DNA of 7,052 nucleotides from UBA6901 sp964355495 (lineage in GTDB: Bacteria; Pseudomonadota; Gammaproteobacteria; Acidiferrobacterales; UBA6901), in the NCBI GenBank assembly GCA_964355495.1, contig CAYHES010000133.1, positions 1 to 7,052 on the forward strand, given 5' to 3'. Below, piece after piece: positions 1 through 5,129 of the stretch (its first letter is position 1; the number at the start of each line of letters is the position of its first letter). A program made the translations under genes and the position numbers. Under the pieces are notes generated by a model, which saw only the letters and a list, made by a program, of their open reading frames with translations, made no database searches and was not told the DNA's origin.

Positions 1-190
1 CCTCAACCGCCAGCGCTTCGAGCAAAACGCCCGCGAGCTGGAAACGGCGCTGCAACTCGTGCGCAAGGCAGCCGCCGGCGAGGCGCTGACGACCGACCAG
101 GGGCGGGGGCTGGTGGATGTTATCGCCCGCTACACCCAGACCTTCCTGCTGCTGCAACGCTATGAGCCCTGTGCGCCGGAGCCCGGCTGA
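1..190 (+). pseudogene. RhuM-Fic/Doc fusion remnant, middle part (incomplete at window edge)
   Basis: Reading from base 2, the frame encodes 62 residues and ends at TGA 188-190. It contains LNRQRFEQNARELETAL near the start and GRGLVDVIARYTQTFLLLQR near the end. From memory of the family, this matches the linker between the RhuM-like N-terminal domain and the Fic/Doc domain of RhuM-Fic fusions, which often sit inside type I restriction loci. After LLLQRYE the frame changes to a short unrelated Pro-rich tail (PCAPEPG) and stops, where a full protein would enter its Fic domain. The end of a Fic domain reappears at about 1352-1570. This is therefore probably the 5' part of one broken toxin gene. 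An ordinary upstream gene with its natural stop is the alternative, because the start lies outside the window. Confidence 0.5.
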
Positions 191-198
191 TTCGCCGT

Positions 199-228
199 TT
201 GCGCCGCATGCGGCGTTTCCCGTACAAT
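199..228 (+). promoter_or_regulatory. possible promoter for tRNA-Thr
   Basis: TACAAT at 223-228 is a good -10 hexamer. TTGCGC at 199-204 is a partial -35 with an 18-base spacer. Transcription would start near 235, about 68 bases before the tRNA, which fits a short processed leader. The -35 half overlaps the palindrome at 202-215, so only one of the two readings may be real. Confidence 0.3.
202..215. repeat. 14-bp perfect palindrome downstream of the truncated frame
   Basis: CGCCGCATGCGGCG is its own reverse complement and can fold as a 5-bp stem with a CATG loop. A TTT follows directly and a run of six T lies at 228-233, so it may act as a weak transcription terminator for the upstream remnant. 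The stem is short and the main T-run is about 12 bases away, so this function is uncertain. Confidence 0.35.
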
Positions 229-302
229 TTTTTGCCTGATTTTCCCGCGGTTCAGCCGTTCCCGGGCAGGGTGCACGGAACAACGGTGACCACAGTCAAT
301 TC

Positions 303-377
303 GCCCGCATAGCTCAGTGGTAGAGCACCTGATTTGTAATCAGGCGGTCGGGGGTTCAAGTCCCTCTGCGGGCTCCA
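303..377 (+). tRNA. tRNA-Thr (anticodon TGT)
   Basis: The acceptor stem GCCCGCA (303-309) pairs with TGCGGGC (367-373), followed by discriminator T and an encoded CCA. The D arm contains TAGCTCAGTGGTAGAGC. The anticodon stem CCTGA/TCAGG encloses the loop TTTGTAA, giving anticodon TGT, which reads Thr codon ACA. The T arm contains GGTTCAAGTCC. All four arms fold, so the gene looks functional. tRNA genes are common integration sites for islands, but no second copy of its 3' end and no integrase gene is visible here. It lies between two remnants that may come from one RhuM-Fic gene. Confidence 0.96.
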
Positions 378-397
378 TTTATTGTCCGGTTCAGCGG

Positions 398-409
398 CCT
401 GCATGCAGG
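398..409. repeat. 12-bp palindrome downstream of tRNA-Thr
   Basis: CCTGCATGCAGG is a perfect palindrome 21 bases after the tRNA CCA. It could form only a 4-bp stem and has no T-run after it, so it is not a convincing terminator. Its role is unknown. Apart from this, nothing else stands out between 378 and about 485. Confidence 0.3.
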
Positions 410-487
410 GGTACTGCACTCCGCAGGGTCATGCAAGTTGCTGGGTCGGTGTCTCGTTGGCCCTTCGATATTAAGTGAGCGCCGTGC

Positions 488-493
488 TATAAA
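488..493 (+). promoter_or_regulatory. possible -10 box for the 558-1055 gene
   Basis: TATAAA matches the -10 consensus at five of six positions and lies 64 bases before the preferred ATG. No convincing -35 sits 16-18 bases upstream; the sequence there is around TTCGATA. The A/T-rich patch stands out in an otherwise GC-rich leader and is followed by the inverted repeat at 499-529. Confidence 0.3.
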
Positions 494-498
494 TAGAA

Positions 499-529
499 GT
501 ACAGGGCTGTTTCCATGGCCCTAAAGTAC
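499..529. repeat. imperfect inverted repeat in the leader of the 558-1055 gene
   Basis: GTAC (499-502) plus AGGGC (503-507) pair with GCCCT (518-522) and GTAC (526-529), with an AAA bulge on the right arm and a 10-base loop. It lies between the possible -10 box and the start codon. That is a typical place for an autorepressor operator or an mRNA hairpin in a toxin-antitoxin-like operon. No other copy was seen. Confidence 0.3.
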
Positions 530-546
530 CTATTCAGTGGATTATC

Positions 547-551
547 AGGGA
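547..551 (+). promoter_or_regulatory. ribosome binding site selecting the ATG at 558
   Basis: AGGGA is placed 6 bases before ATG 558. The longer reading from GTG 537 has only TATTCA before it and no Shine-Dalgarno-like sequence. The ATG at 558 is therefore preferred. Confidence 0.5.
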
Positions 552-557
552 AATGCC

Positions 558-1055
558 ATGAGGTGTGACTCGGCAAGCATTGGCGCCGTGCGCGGATTCT
601 GCGACAGCGTGTCCGCCACCAGCGCGAGTAACCTTAAGCTGCTCAGCGACATCGAGCGGACCGTAGACTGGCTGTCCGGGTTTCGTAAACAGATCGAGGG
701 CGAGGCCTCCTTTGCAGAGAAGTTCAGAGAGGCGGTTGTTTGCGCGCCCGTCAAGACAATCGATTCCGACGACTCGATTCGCGACAAGATCGTGGACTCG
801 GAGGACAAGCTGAAGAAGCTGGTCGCCATGCTCGGCCAGAAGAAGCAGGCGGCCCTTCGCGACCCCAACCTGCGCGGAGATAACGAAGTCGCCGTAGTAG
901 CCGAATACGACCAGACCATCGAGGCTGTGCAGGCATTGCACAATGCCATGACCGAGCTGCGCTGGGCCATCATGGAGCACGATGCCGATCTCGAGAAGGC
1001 GGCCAGCAAGCCCTTCTCGACGGCGGAGGATGCCATCAAAGATTTGAAGGCGTGA
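558..1055 (+). CDS. uncharacterised helical protein upstream of RelE-like toxin remnant
   Basis: This is an intact 165-residue frame from ATG 558; an in-frame GTG at 537 would add 7 residues but lacks a ribosome site. I do not recognise a family. The sequence is soluble, rich in charged residues and alanine, and looks mostly alpha-helical, with stretches such as IRDKIVDSEDKLKKLVAML and a C-terminal end SKPFSTAEDAIKDLKA. There is no signal peptide, membrane segment or obvious metal or nucleotide site. The gene ends 10 bases before a broken RelE/ParE-like toxin gene on the same strand, so it could be an antitoxin or toxin-associated protein. At 165 residues it is larger than the usual 70-100-residue RelE-partner antitoxins, and no DNA-binding motif is obvious. 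Coding potential is supported by length, ribosome site and GC-rich third positions. The function remains unassigned. Confidence 0.7.
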   Translation: MRCDSASIGAVRGFCDSVSATSASNLKLLSDIERTVDWLSGFRKQIEGEASFAEKFREAVVCAPVKTIDSDDSIRDKIVDSEDKLKKLVAMLGQKKQAALRDPNLRGDNEVAVVAEYDQTIEAVQALHNAMTELRWAIMEHDADLEKAASKPFSTAEDAIKDLKA

Positions 1056-1065
1056 GCCCTCGGCT

Positions 1066-1343
1066 GTGCACGGGATCAGGCGGTTTCAGTACAAGGAGCG
1101 GTTCAAGAAAGCCTACAAGAAGCTCGACCCGCGCATTCAGGGCGAGGTCGACGAAGCGATCAACGACCTGCTGAAAGATGTTCCCCCGACCGGTCGGCAG
1201 GTCAAGAAAATGTCCGGCCCCACAACCCGGATATCTGGGAGATCAGGGTGACGAAGAACTTCCGGCCCACCTTCGGGCGCGACGGCGACATCGCCATCCT
1301 GCGCAACGTCGGCTCGCACAATTTGTTACACGACAACCCATAA
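1066..1343 (+). pseudogene. RelE/ParE-family toxin, broken by a frameshift
   Basis: From GTG 1066, the only start after an in-frame TGA at 1045, the frame reads FQYKERFKKAYKKLDPRIQG to KKMSG, then goes off register and stops at TGA 1249-1251. The family signal continues in another frame from about 1221: HNPDIWEIRVTKNFRPTF, then GDIAILRNVGSHNLL, ending at TAA 1341-1343. WEIRV followed by an ILRNVG strand is typical of RelE/ParE toxins, which cleave ribosome-bound mRNA or target gyrase. The shift lies in GGCCCCAC at about 1216-1223. Removing two C would give SGHNPDIW and a 91-residue protein, the usual length for this family. A real disabling mutation, a sequencing error in a C-run or, less likely, programmed frameshifting could explain it. 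The gene upstream is intact, so the toxin arm alone is broken. Confidence 0.75.
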
Positions 1344-1351
1344 GACATACA

Positions 1352-1570
1352 AAGAATGGCAACAAGCGCATCGGCTCGTTCCTGTTCGTGGATTTCCTGA
1401 ACCGAAACGGCCGGTTGTTCCGCGACAACGAGCCGGTCATCAACGATATGGGGCTCGCGGCGCTGGCACTGCTCGTGGCCGAGTCCGATCCCAAGAACAA
1501 GGACGCGTTCATCCGCCTCGTCATGAACATGCTCGCGCCGGCAGAAAAGTCTGCCGCTATCCCGTCGTGA
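1352..1570 (+). pseudogene. Fic/Doc domain C-terminal remnant
   Basis: The frame reads NGNKRIGSFLFVDFLNRNGR, then a helix with GLAALALLVAESDPKNKD and IRLVMNMLAP, and stops at TGA 1568-1570. It matches the second half of the Fic signature HPFx(D/E)GN(G/K)xxR and the following helices of Fic/Doc toxins, which AMPylate or phosphorylate target proteins. The catalytic His, the Pro-Phe and everything before are missing. Upstream the frame stays open only because it runs over the RelE-like remnant in a wrong register, so any start there is spurious and this piece has no start of its own. Its likely 5' counterpart is the RhuM-Fic linker at 1-190. About 85-90 residues of Fic sequence between the two pieces are absent. 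The remnant is non-functional as seen. Confidence 0.75.
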
Positions 1571-1645
1571 GAGAGAGCGGCCGGCCGCAAATGGGGTAAG
1601 CTCTTCCGCGCGCAGCCGATCCTCGATGTGATTGAGAAGCAATGA
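1571..1645 (+). other. 24-codon open tail whose stop overlaps the hsdM start
   Basis: Directly after the Fic stop, in the same frame, the sequence reads ERAAGRKWGKLFRAQPILDV followed by IEKQ and TGA 1643-1645. This TGA overlaps the ATG of hsdM as ATGA, the same junction used at hsdM/hsdS and hsdS/OLD. There is no start codon for it as a separate gene. It may be the C-terminal end of a lost or truncated upstream operon gene that was translationally coupled to hsdM, or a readthrough extension of the Fic frame. The family is not recognised. The stretch also holds a 12-bp palindrome, GCGGCCGGCCGC, at 1577-1588. Confidence 0.3.
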
Positions 1646-4005
1646 CCACCAACGCCTACAAAGACATCGAAAAACTCGAAACCGACCTCTGGGAGGCGGC
1701 GGACAACCTCCGCGCCAATTCCAAGCTCACCTCCAGCGACTACTTCATGCCCGTGCTGGGCGTGATCTTCCTGCGCCACGCGGCCAACCGCTTCGAGGCG
1801 GCGCACCGGCAGATTGCCGAAGACCAGGCCAGCGGCAAGATGCCCAGGCGCAAGGTGCAGCCGGAAGATTACCTTCGCCGCCGCGCGCTCTGGCTGCCCG
1901 AGCCCGCCCGCTACGACTGGATCATGCAGCAGGCCACCACCAGCGGCGCCGATCTGCCGAAGCTCGTCACCGATGCCATGTCCGCCATCGAGGCCGGGTT
2001 CGAGCCGCTCACCGGCGTGCTGCCCAAGGACTTCGGCATCTTCGAGTCCAAGGTGCTCGAAGACCTGATGCGCCTGTTCAACAGCGAGCAGATCAAGCAG
2101 GCCACCGGCGATGTCTTCGGCCGCATCTACGAATACTTCCTCGCCAAGTTCTCCATCCAGAAGGCGCACGACAACGGCGAGTTCTTCACGCCGTCCTCGA
2201 TCGTGCAGACCATCGTCAACGTCATCGAGCCAGATCACGGCACGGTGTTCGACCCCGCCTGCGGCTCGGGCGGCATGTTCGTGCAGTCCAGCCACTTCAT
2301 CGAGCACGAGGGCGGCGACACCGCGAAGAAAGTCGTGTTCTACGGCCAGGAGAAAAACCGCGACACCATCCGCCTCGCCAAGATGAACCTCGCGGTCCAC
2401 GGCCTGGAAGGCAAGATCGCCGAGGCCATCACCTACTACCAGGACGAACATACGCTTCATAACAAGTGCGACTTCGTCATGGCCAATCCGCCGTTCAACG
2501 TGGACCTGGTGGACGCCGAGCGCATCAAGACCGACCCGCGCCTGCCCTTCGGCCTGCCGGGCGTGAACAAGCAGAAGAAGGTCTCGAACGGCAACTACCT
2601 GTGGATTTCCTACTTCTGGAGCTACCTGAGCGACAAGGGCCGCGCCGGGTTCGTCATGTCCTCCCAGGCCAGCAGCGCCGGCCACGGCGAGAAGGAAGTG
2701 CGCAAGAAGATCGTCGAAACCGGCGACGTGGACGTGATGATCTCCATCCGCTCCAACTTCTTCTACACCCGCACCGTCCCCTGCGAACTGTGGTTCTTCG
2801 ATAAAAATAAATCCCCCTCTCCCTCAGGGAGAGGGCGGGGTGAGGGTGGGGGTGGGGCTTTCAACCACCGCGACAACGTGCTCATGCTCGACGCGCGCAA
2901 CATCTACCGCAAGGTCACGCGCAAGATTTACGATTTCTCGCCGGATCAGATGAAGAATCTCTCCGCCATCGTCTGGCTCTATCGCGGCCAGCAGCCGCGC
3001 TTCCTCGCGCTCGTGCAGGACTACCTGCGCCAGGTGTGCACCGAAAGCGCGGCCATCGCACCCGCGCTTTCCGCCTTCGAGACCACGCTCGCCGACCTGC
3101 GCCAGCGCTTCGCGCCGCTCGCCAAGGCCGTGGCGAAACACGCCGACATCGAAGCAGAAAAGAAACAGGCCCTCGCCGCCGCCATCGCCGAATTGAACGA
3201 TGCCGAGAAACCGTACGAGGCCGACCGCGAAAAACTGCTCGCCAACCTCGACGACTTCATCAACTCCCCTCTCCCGCATGCGGGAGAGGGGCCGGGGGAG
3301 AGGGAACACAACACCGCTCAGCACGCCGCCCGCAAAGCCTTCGACCCAAACGTCGAAGCCATCCGCGGCCTCATCAAGCAGGTGGACCTGCTCTACAAAC
3401 TCACCGCGCGCGTGGCGGACCTCGGCGCAGGCTTGGCCAATGAGCTGGCGACAACCACAAAACCCCCTCTCCCTCCGGGAGACGACCGCAGGGATGCGGG
3501 AGGTAGTGCAACGCAGGGAGCAGTTGCCGAGGGCTGGGGTGAGGGTGCTGGAGTCAGAGAGAAGAGCGCCGTGTATGAAGCCGCTCTACTCCCTCCCCCC
3601 TCGCGGGGGAGGGCCGGGGAGAGGGGGAACGGCGAACCCTACGACCGCCGCGCCGCAAGCAAGCTGGTCAAGCTGCTCGACGAACAGCGCAAGGCCGCCG
3701 TCGAACAACTCAAGCACGCAGTCTATTTCCACCGGCAGGTAGCGTGGCTGCAAGACCGCTTCCCCAAGGCCGAGCTGCAAGCCGTGCCAGGGCTGGTGAA
3801 GCTGGTAAGCCGCAAGGATATTGAAGCCGCCGACTGGAGCCTTACCCCCGGCCGCTACGTCGGCGTTGCCCCGCCGGAAGAGGACGAGGACTTCGACTTC
3901 GAACAGACGCTGCGCGACATCCATGTGGAACTTTCCGACCTGAATAAGGAGGCGGTGGATCTGGCGGCAAAGATTCAGGAGAACTTCGAGGAGCTGGGGG
4001 CATGA
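1642..4005 (+). CDS. hsdM: type I restriction-modification system methyltransferase subunit HsdM, with in-frame palindromic-repeat inserts
   Basis: HsdM methylates adenine-N6 in the target set by HsdS, using S-adenosylmethionine. An N-terminal helical domain (about residues 5-165, with LWEAADNLRANSKLTSSDYF) precedes the methylase fold. GEFFTP is at 179-184, the SAM-binding motif DPACGSGGMF at 204-213 and the catalytic NPPF at 282-285. The C-terminal part is long and helical and ends with a typical DWSLTPGRYVG stretch (731-741) and an acidic helical tail. At 787 residues it is much longer than the roughly 500-540 residues of classical HsdM, even allowing for the long C-terminal branch. Part of the excess is three Pro/Gly/Arg/Glu-rich inserts at about 391-406, 542-556 and 608-664, encoded by palindromic DNA repeats. 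The inserts lie after the catalytic motifs, so catalysis may survive. The start ATG overlaps an upstream TGA, and a weak GAG lies 5 bases before it. The stop overlaps hsdS by ATGA. Confidence 0.95.
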   Translation: MTTNAYKDIEKLETDLWEAADNLRANSKLTSSDYFMPVLGVIFLRHAANRFEAAHRQIAEDQASGKMPRRKVQPEDYLRRRALWLPEPARYDWIMQQATTSGADLPKLVTDAMSAIEAGFEPLTGVLPKDFGIFESKVLEDLMRLFNSEQIKQATGDVFGRIYEYFLAKFSIQKAHDNGEFFTPSSIVQTIVNVIEPDHGTVFDPACGSGGMFVQSSHFIEHEGGDTAKKVVFYGQEKNRDTIRLAKMNLAVHGLEGKIAEAITYYQDEHTLHNKCDFVMANPPFNVDLVDAERIKTDPRLPFGLPGVNKQKKVSNGNYLWISYFWSYLSDKGRAGFVMSSQASSAGHGEKEVRKKIVETGDVDVMISIRSNFFYTRTVPCELWFFDKNKSPSPSGRGRGEGGGGAFNHRDNVLMLDARNIYRKVTRKIYDFSPDQMKNLSAIVWLYRGQQPRFLALVQDYLRQVCTESAAIAPALSAFETTLADLRQRFAPLAKAVAKHADIEAEKKQALAAAIAELNDAEKPYEADREKLLANLDDFINSPLPHAGEGPGEREHNTAQHAARKAFDPNVEAIRGLIKQVDLLYKLTARVADLGAGLANELATTTKPPLPPGDDRRDAGGSATQGAVAEGWGEGAGVREKSAVYEAALLPPPSRGRAGERGNGEPYDRRAASKLVKLLDEQRKAAVEQLKHAVYFHRQVAWLQDRFPKAELQAVPGLVKLVSRKDIEAADWSLTPGRYVGVAPPEEDEDFDFEQTLRDIHVELSDLNKEAVDLAAKIQENFEELGA
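2813..2860. repeat. GC-rich palindromic element 1 (subtype A) inside hsdM
   Basis: The arms CCCTCTCCCT (2815-2824) and AGGGAGAGGG (2826-2835) are perfect reverse complements around one C. They are followed by the G-rich tail GGGGTGAGGGTG (2837-2848). Both the 12-base head CCCCCTCTCCCT and this tail recur exactly in element 3. The element is translated as SPSPSGRGRGEGGGGA between the conserved ELWFFDK and DNVLMLDARNIYRK segments. Such repeats are normally found between genes in proteobacteria. Confidence 0.85.
3264..3304. repeat. palindromic element 2 (subtype B) inside hsdM, perfect 26-bp palindrome
   Basis: Bases 3266-3291 form a perfect palindrome with half-site CCCCTCTCCCGCA, centred between 3278 and 3279. 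The tail CCGGGGGAGAGGG resembles that of element 4. It is translated as SPLPHAGEGPGERE within a helical C-terminal region (after KLLANLDDFIN), so it splits what otherwise looks like continuous helix. Confidence 0.88.
3463..3547. repeat. palindromic element 3 (subtype A, enlarged) inside hsdM
   Basis: The head CCCCCTCTCCCT (3463-3474) and tail GGGGTGAGGGTG (3536-3547) are identical to those of element 1. The inner hairpin is TCTCCC (3468-3473) with GGGAGA (3477-3482). Between the arm and the rest lies about 48 bases of extra sequence (3483-3530) not present in element 1, a whole number of codons. The protein here reads PPLPPGDDRRDAGGSATQGA and continues through AEGWGEGAGV without a stop. Confidence 0.8.
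3591..3629. repeat. palindromic element 4 (subtype B) inside hsdM
   Basis: The arms CCCTCCCCC (3591-3599) and GGGGGAGGG (3605-3613) form a 9-bp stem with a 5-base loop. The tail CCGGGGAGAGGGGGAAC resembles that of element 2 (CCGGGGGAGAGGGAAC). It is translated as LLPPPSRGRAGERGNG. Only about 43 bases separate it from element 3, so the two make one compound insert of roughly 55 residues. Confidence 0.82.
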
Positions 4006-5129
4006 GCTGGCAGTCATGCCGACTCGGCGACGTACTGACGCTGAAGCGTGGCCATGATTTGCCCGAGCATTCGCGACAGGACGGCGATGTGCCTGTTGTT
4101 TCGTCGTCAGGAATTACGGGCCGTCACAAAGAAGCCAAAGCAAAAGCACCCGGTGTCGTCACTGGCCGATACGGAACAATTGGCGAAGTATTCTACCTTG
4201 AAGAAGACTACTGGCCGTTAAATACCGCGCTGTACGTTATCGACTTCAAAGGAAATGACCCGCGATTTTCAGCCTACTTCCTGCGAAATATCCTAAAGGA
4301 CTACCAAAGTGAAAAAGCCGCTATCCCTGGAGTTGACCGCAATGTTCTTCACGAGATAAAGGTCCGTGCTCCAGACTACACTGCACAGCGTCGCATCAGC
4401 GACATCCTCTCCGCTTACGACGACCTGATCGAAAACAATCGGCGGCGGATGGCGTTGCTGGAAGACGCAGCGCGGCAGCTCTACCGCGAGTGGTTCGTCC
4501 GCCTCCGCTTCCCCGGCCATGAACACACCCGAATCACCAAAGGCGTGCCGGAGGGGTGGGAGCGAAAGTGCATCAGTGATTTTGGCGATGTTGTCACGGG
4601 CAAAACACCCAGCACCAAAGAGAGTGACAACTATGATGGAGAGATTCCCTTCATCAAGACTCCAGACATGCACGGCAATGTTTATGTCACAAAGACCGAA
4701 TCCTACCTATCCGAGAAAGGCGCAGATACACAAAAAGGTAAATATCTTCCGCCCGATGCTCTGCTCATATCGTGCATCGGCACCATAGGAGTTGTGGCGC
4801 TCACTTCCACACGTTCGCAGTTCAACCAACAGATAAACGCACTTATCCCACGTGATGTGCATTGCCGTTACTACTGTTTCTTTGCCTTCAAAGACCTCAA
4901 ACAAAGAATGGAAGCGATCGGTGGTGGCGCGACAATGGGCAATGTGAATAAGTCAAAATTTGAGAGACTTGAGGTTATGCGCCCAGCGGCGACACTTCTG
5001 CGTGACTACGATGAGACCTGTGCGCCAATGTTTCGCCAAATCCTCACGCTGTCGTTTCAGAACGAAAAGCTTCGCGTGGCGCGTGATTTGCTGCTGCCGC
5101 GCTTGATGAGCGGGGAGATACAAGTATGA
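4002..5129 (+). CDS. hsdS: type I restriction-modification system specificity subunit HsdS
   Basis: HsdS sets the DNA target of the HsdMS methylase and the HsdRMS nuclease. The 375-residue frame shows the usual two-part plan. Target-recognition domain 1 (about 1-125) starts CRLGDVLTLKRGHDLPE and includes GRYGTIGEVF. The central conserved helix (about 128-168) reads QRRISDILSAYDDLIENNRR and continues to EWFVRLRFPG. Domain 2 (about 184-330) starts GWERKCISDFGDVVTGKTPS and includes ISCIGTIGVV. The C-terminal helix ends RDLLLPRLMSGEIQV. Domain 1 starts almost at residue 1 and total length is slightly below the common 400-450 residues, but both domains and both spacers are present, so it looks intact. 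The start ATG overlaps the hsdM stop (ATGA), with GAGGAG about 8 bases upstream of it, implying translational coupling. The recognition parts are richer in A+T than hsdM, as expected for exchanged recognition domains. Confidence 0.95.
   Translation: MSWQSCRLGDVLTLKRGHDLPEHSRQDGDVPVVSSSGITGRHKEAKAKAPGVVTGRYGTIGEVFYLEEDYWPLNTALYVIDFKGNDPRFSAYFLRNILKDYQSEKAAIPGVDRNVLHEIKVRAPDYTAQRRISDILSAYDDLIENNRRRMALLEDAARQLYREWFVRLRFPGHEHTRITKGVPEGWERKCISDFGDVVTGKTPSTKESDNYDGEIPFIKTPDMHGNVYVTKTESYLSEKGADTQKGKYLPPDALLISCIGTIGVVALTSTRSQFNQQINALIPRDVHCRYYCFFAFKDLKQRMEAIGGGATMGNVNKSKFERLEVMRPAATLLRDYDETCAPMFRQILTLSFQNEKLRVARDLLLPRLMSGEIQV

Noticed and set aside
303..377. att site of an integrated island at the tRNA 3' end
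   Set aside because: No second copy of the tRNA 3' sequence and no integrase gene was seen in the window, so integration cannot be supported here.
537..557. GTG 537 as the start of the 558-1055 gene
   Set aside because: No Shine-Dalgarno-like sequence precedes it, whereas AGGGA sits 6 bases before ATG 558.
1323..1351. Promoter for hsdM (TTGTTA, 17-base spacer, CATACA)
   Set aside because: The -10 half matches only three of six positions and the -35 half lies within the toxin remnant. It is also about 290 bases from hsdM.
1178..1570. A single 130-aa protein covering the Fic remnant
   Set aside because: The first 58 or so codons are the RelE-like remnant and downstream bases read in a wrong register. 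Only the part from about 1352 resembles Fic/Doc.
1632..2462. 276-aa + strand frame overlapping the start of hsdM
   Set aside because: Out-of-frame Arg/Pro/His-rich translation typical of a GC-rich shadow; hsdM explains the region.
1243..2685. 480-aa open frame on the - strand opposite hsdM
   Set aside because: It is an antisense shadow in GC-rich DNA. The + strand here encodes HsdM with its SAM and NPPF motifs, and the - strand translation has low-complexity Gly/Ala/Val/His-rich composition with no recognisable domain.
2813..3629. CRISPR array
   Set aside because: The repeats are palindromic but few, of unequal length and irregularly spaced, and they are translated within hsdM. No cas gene is present.
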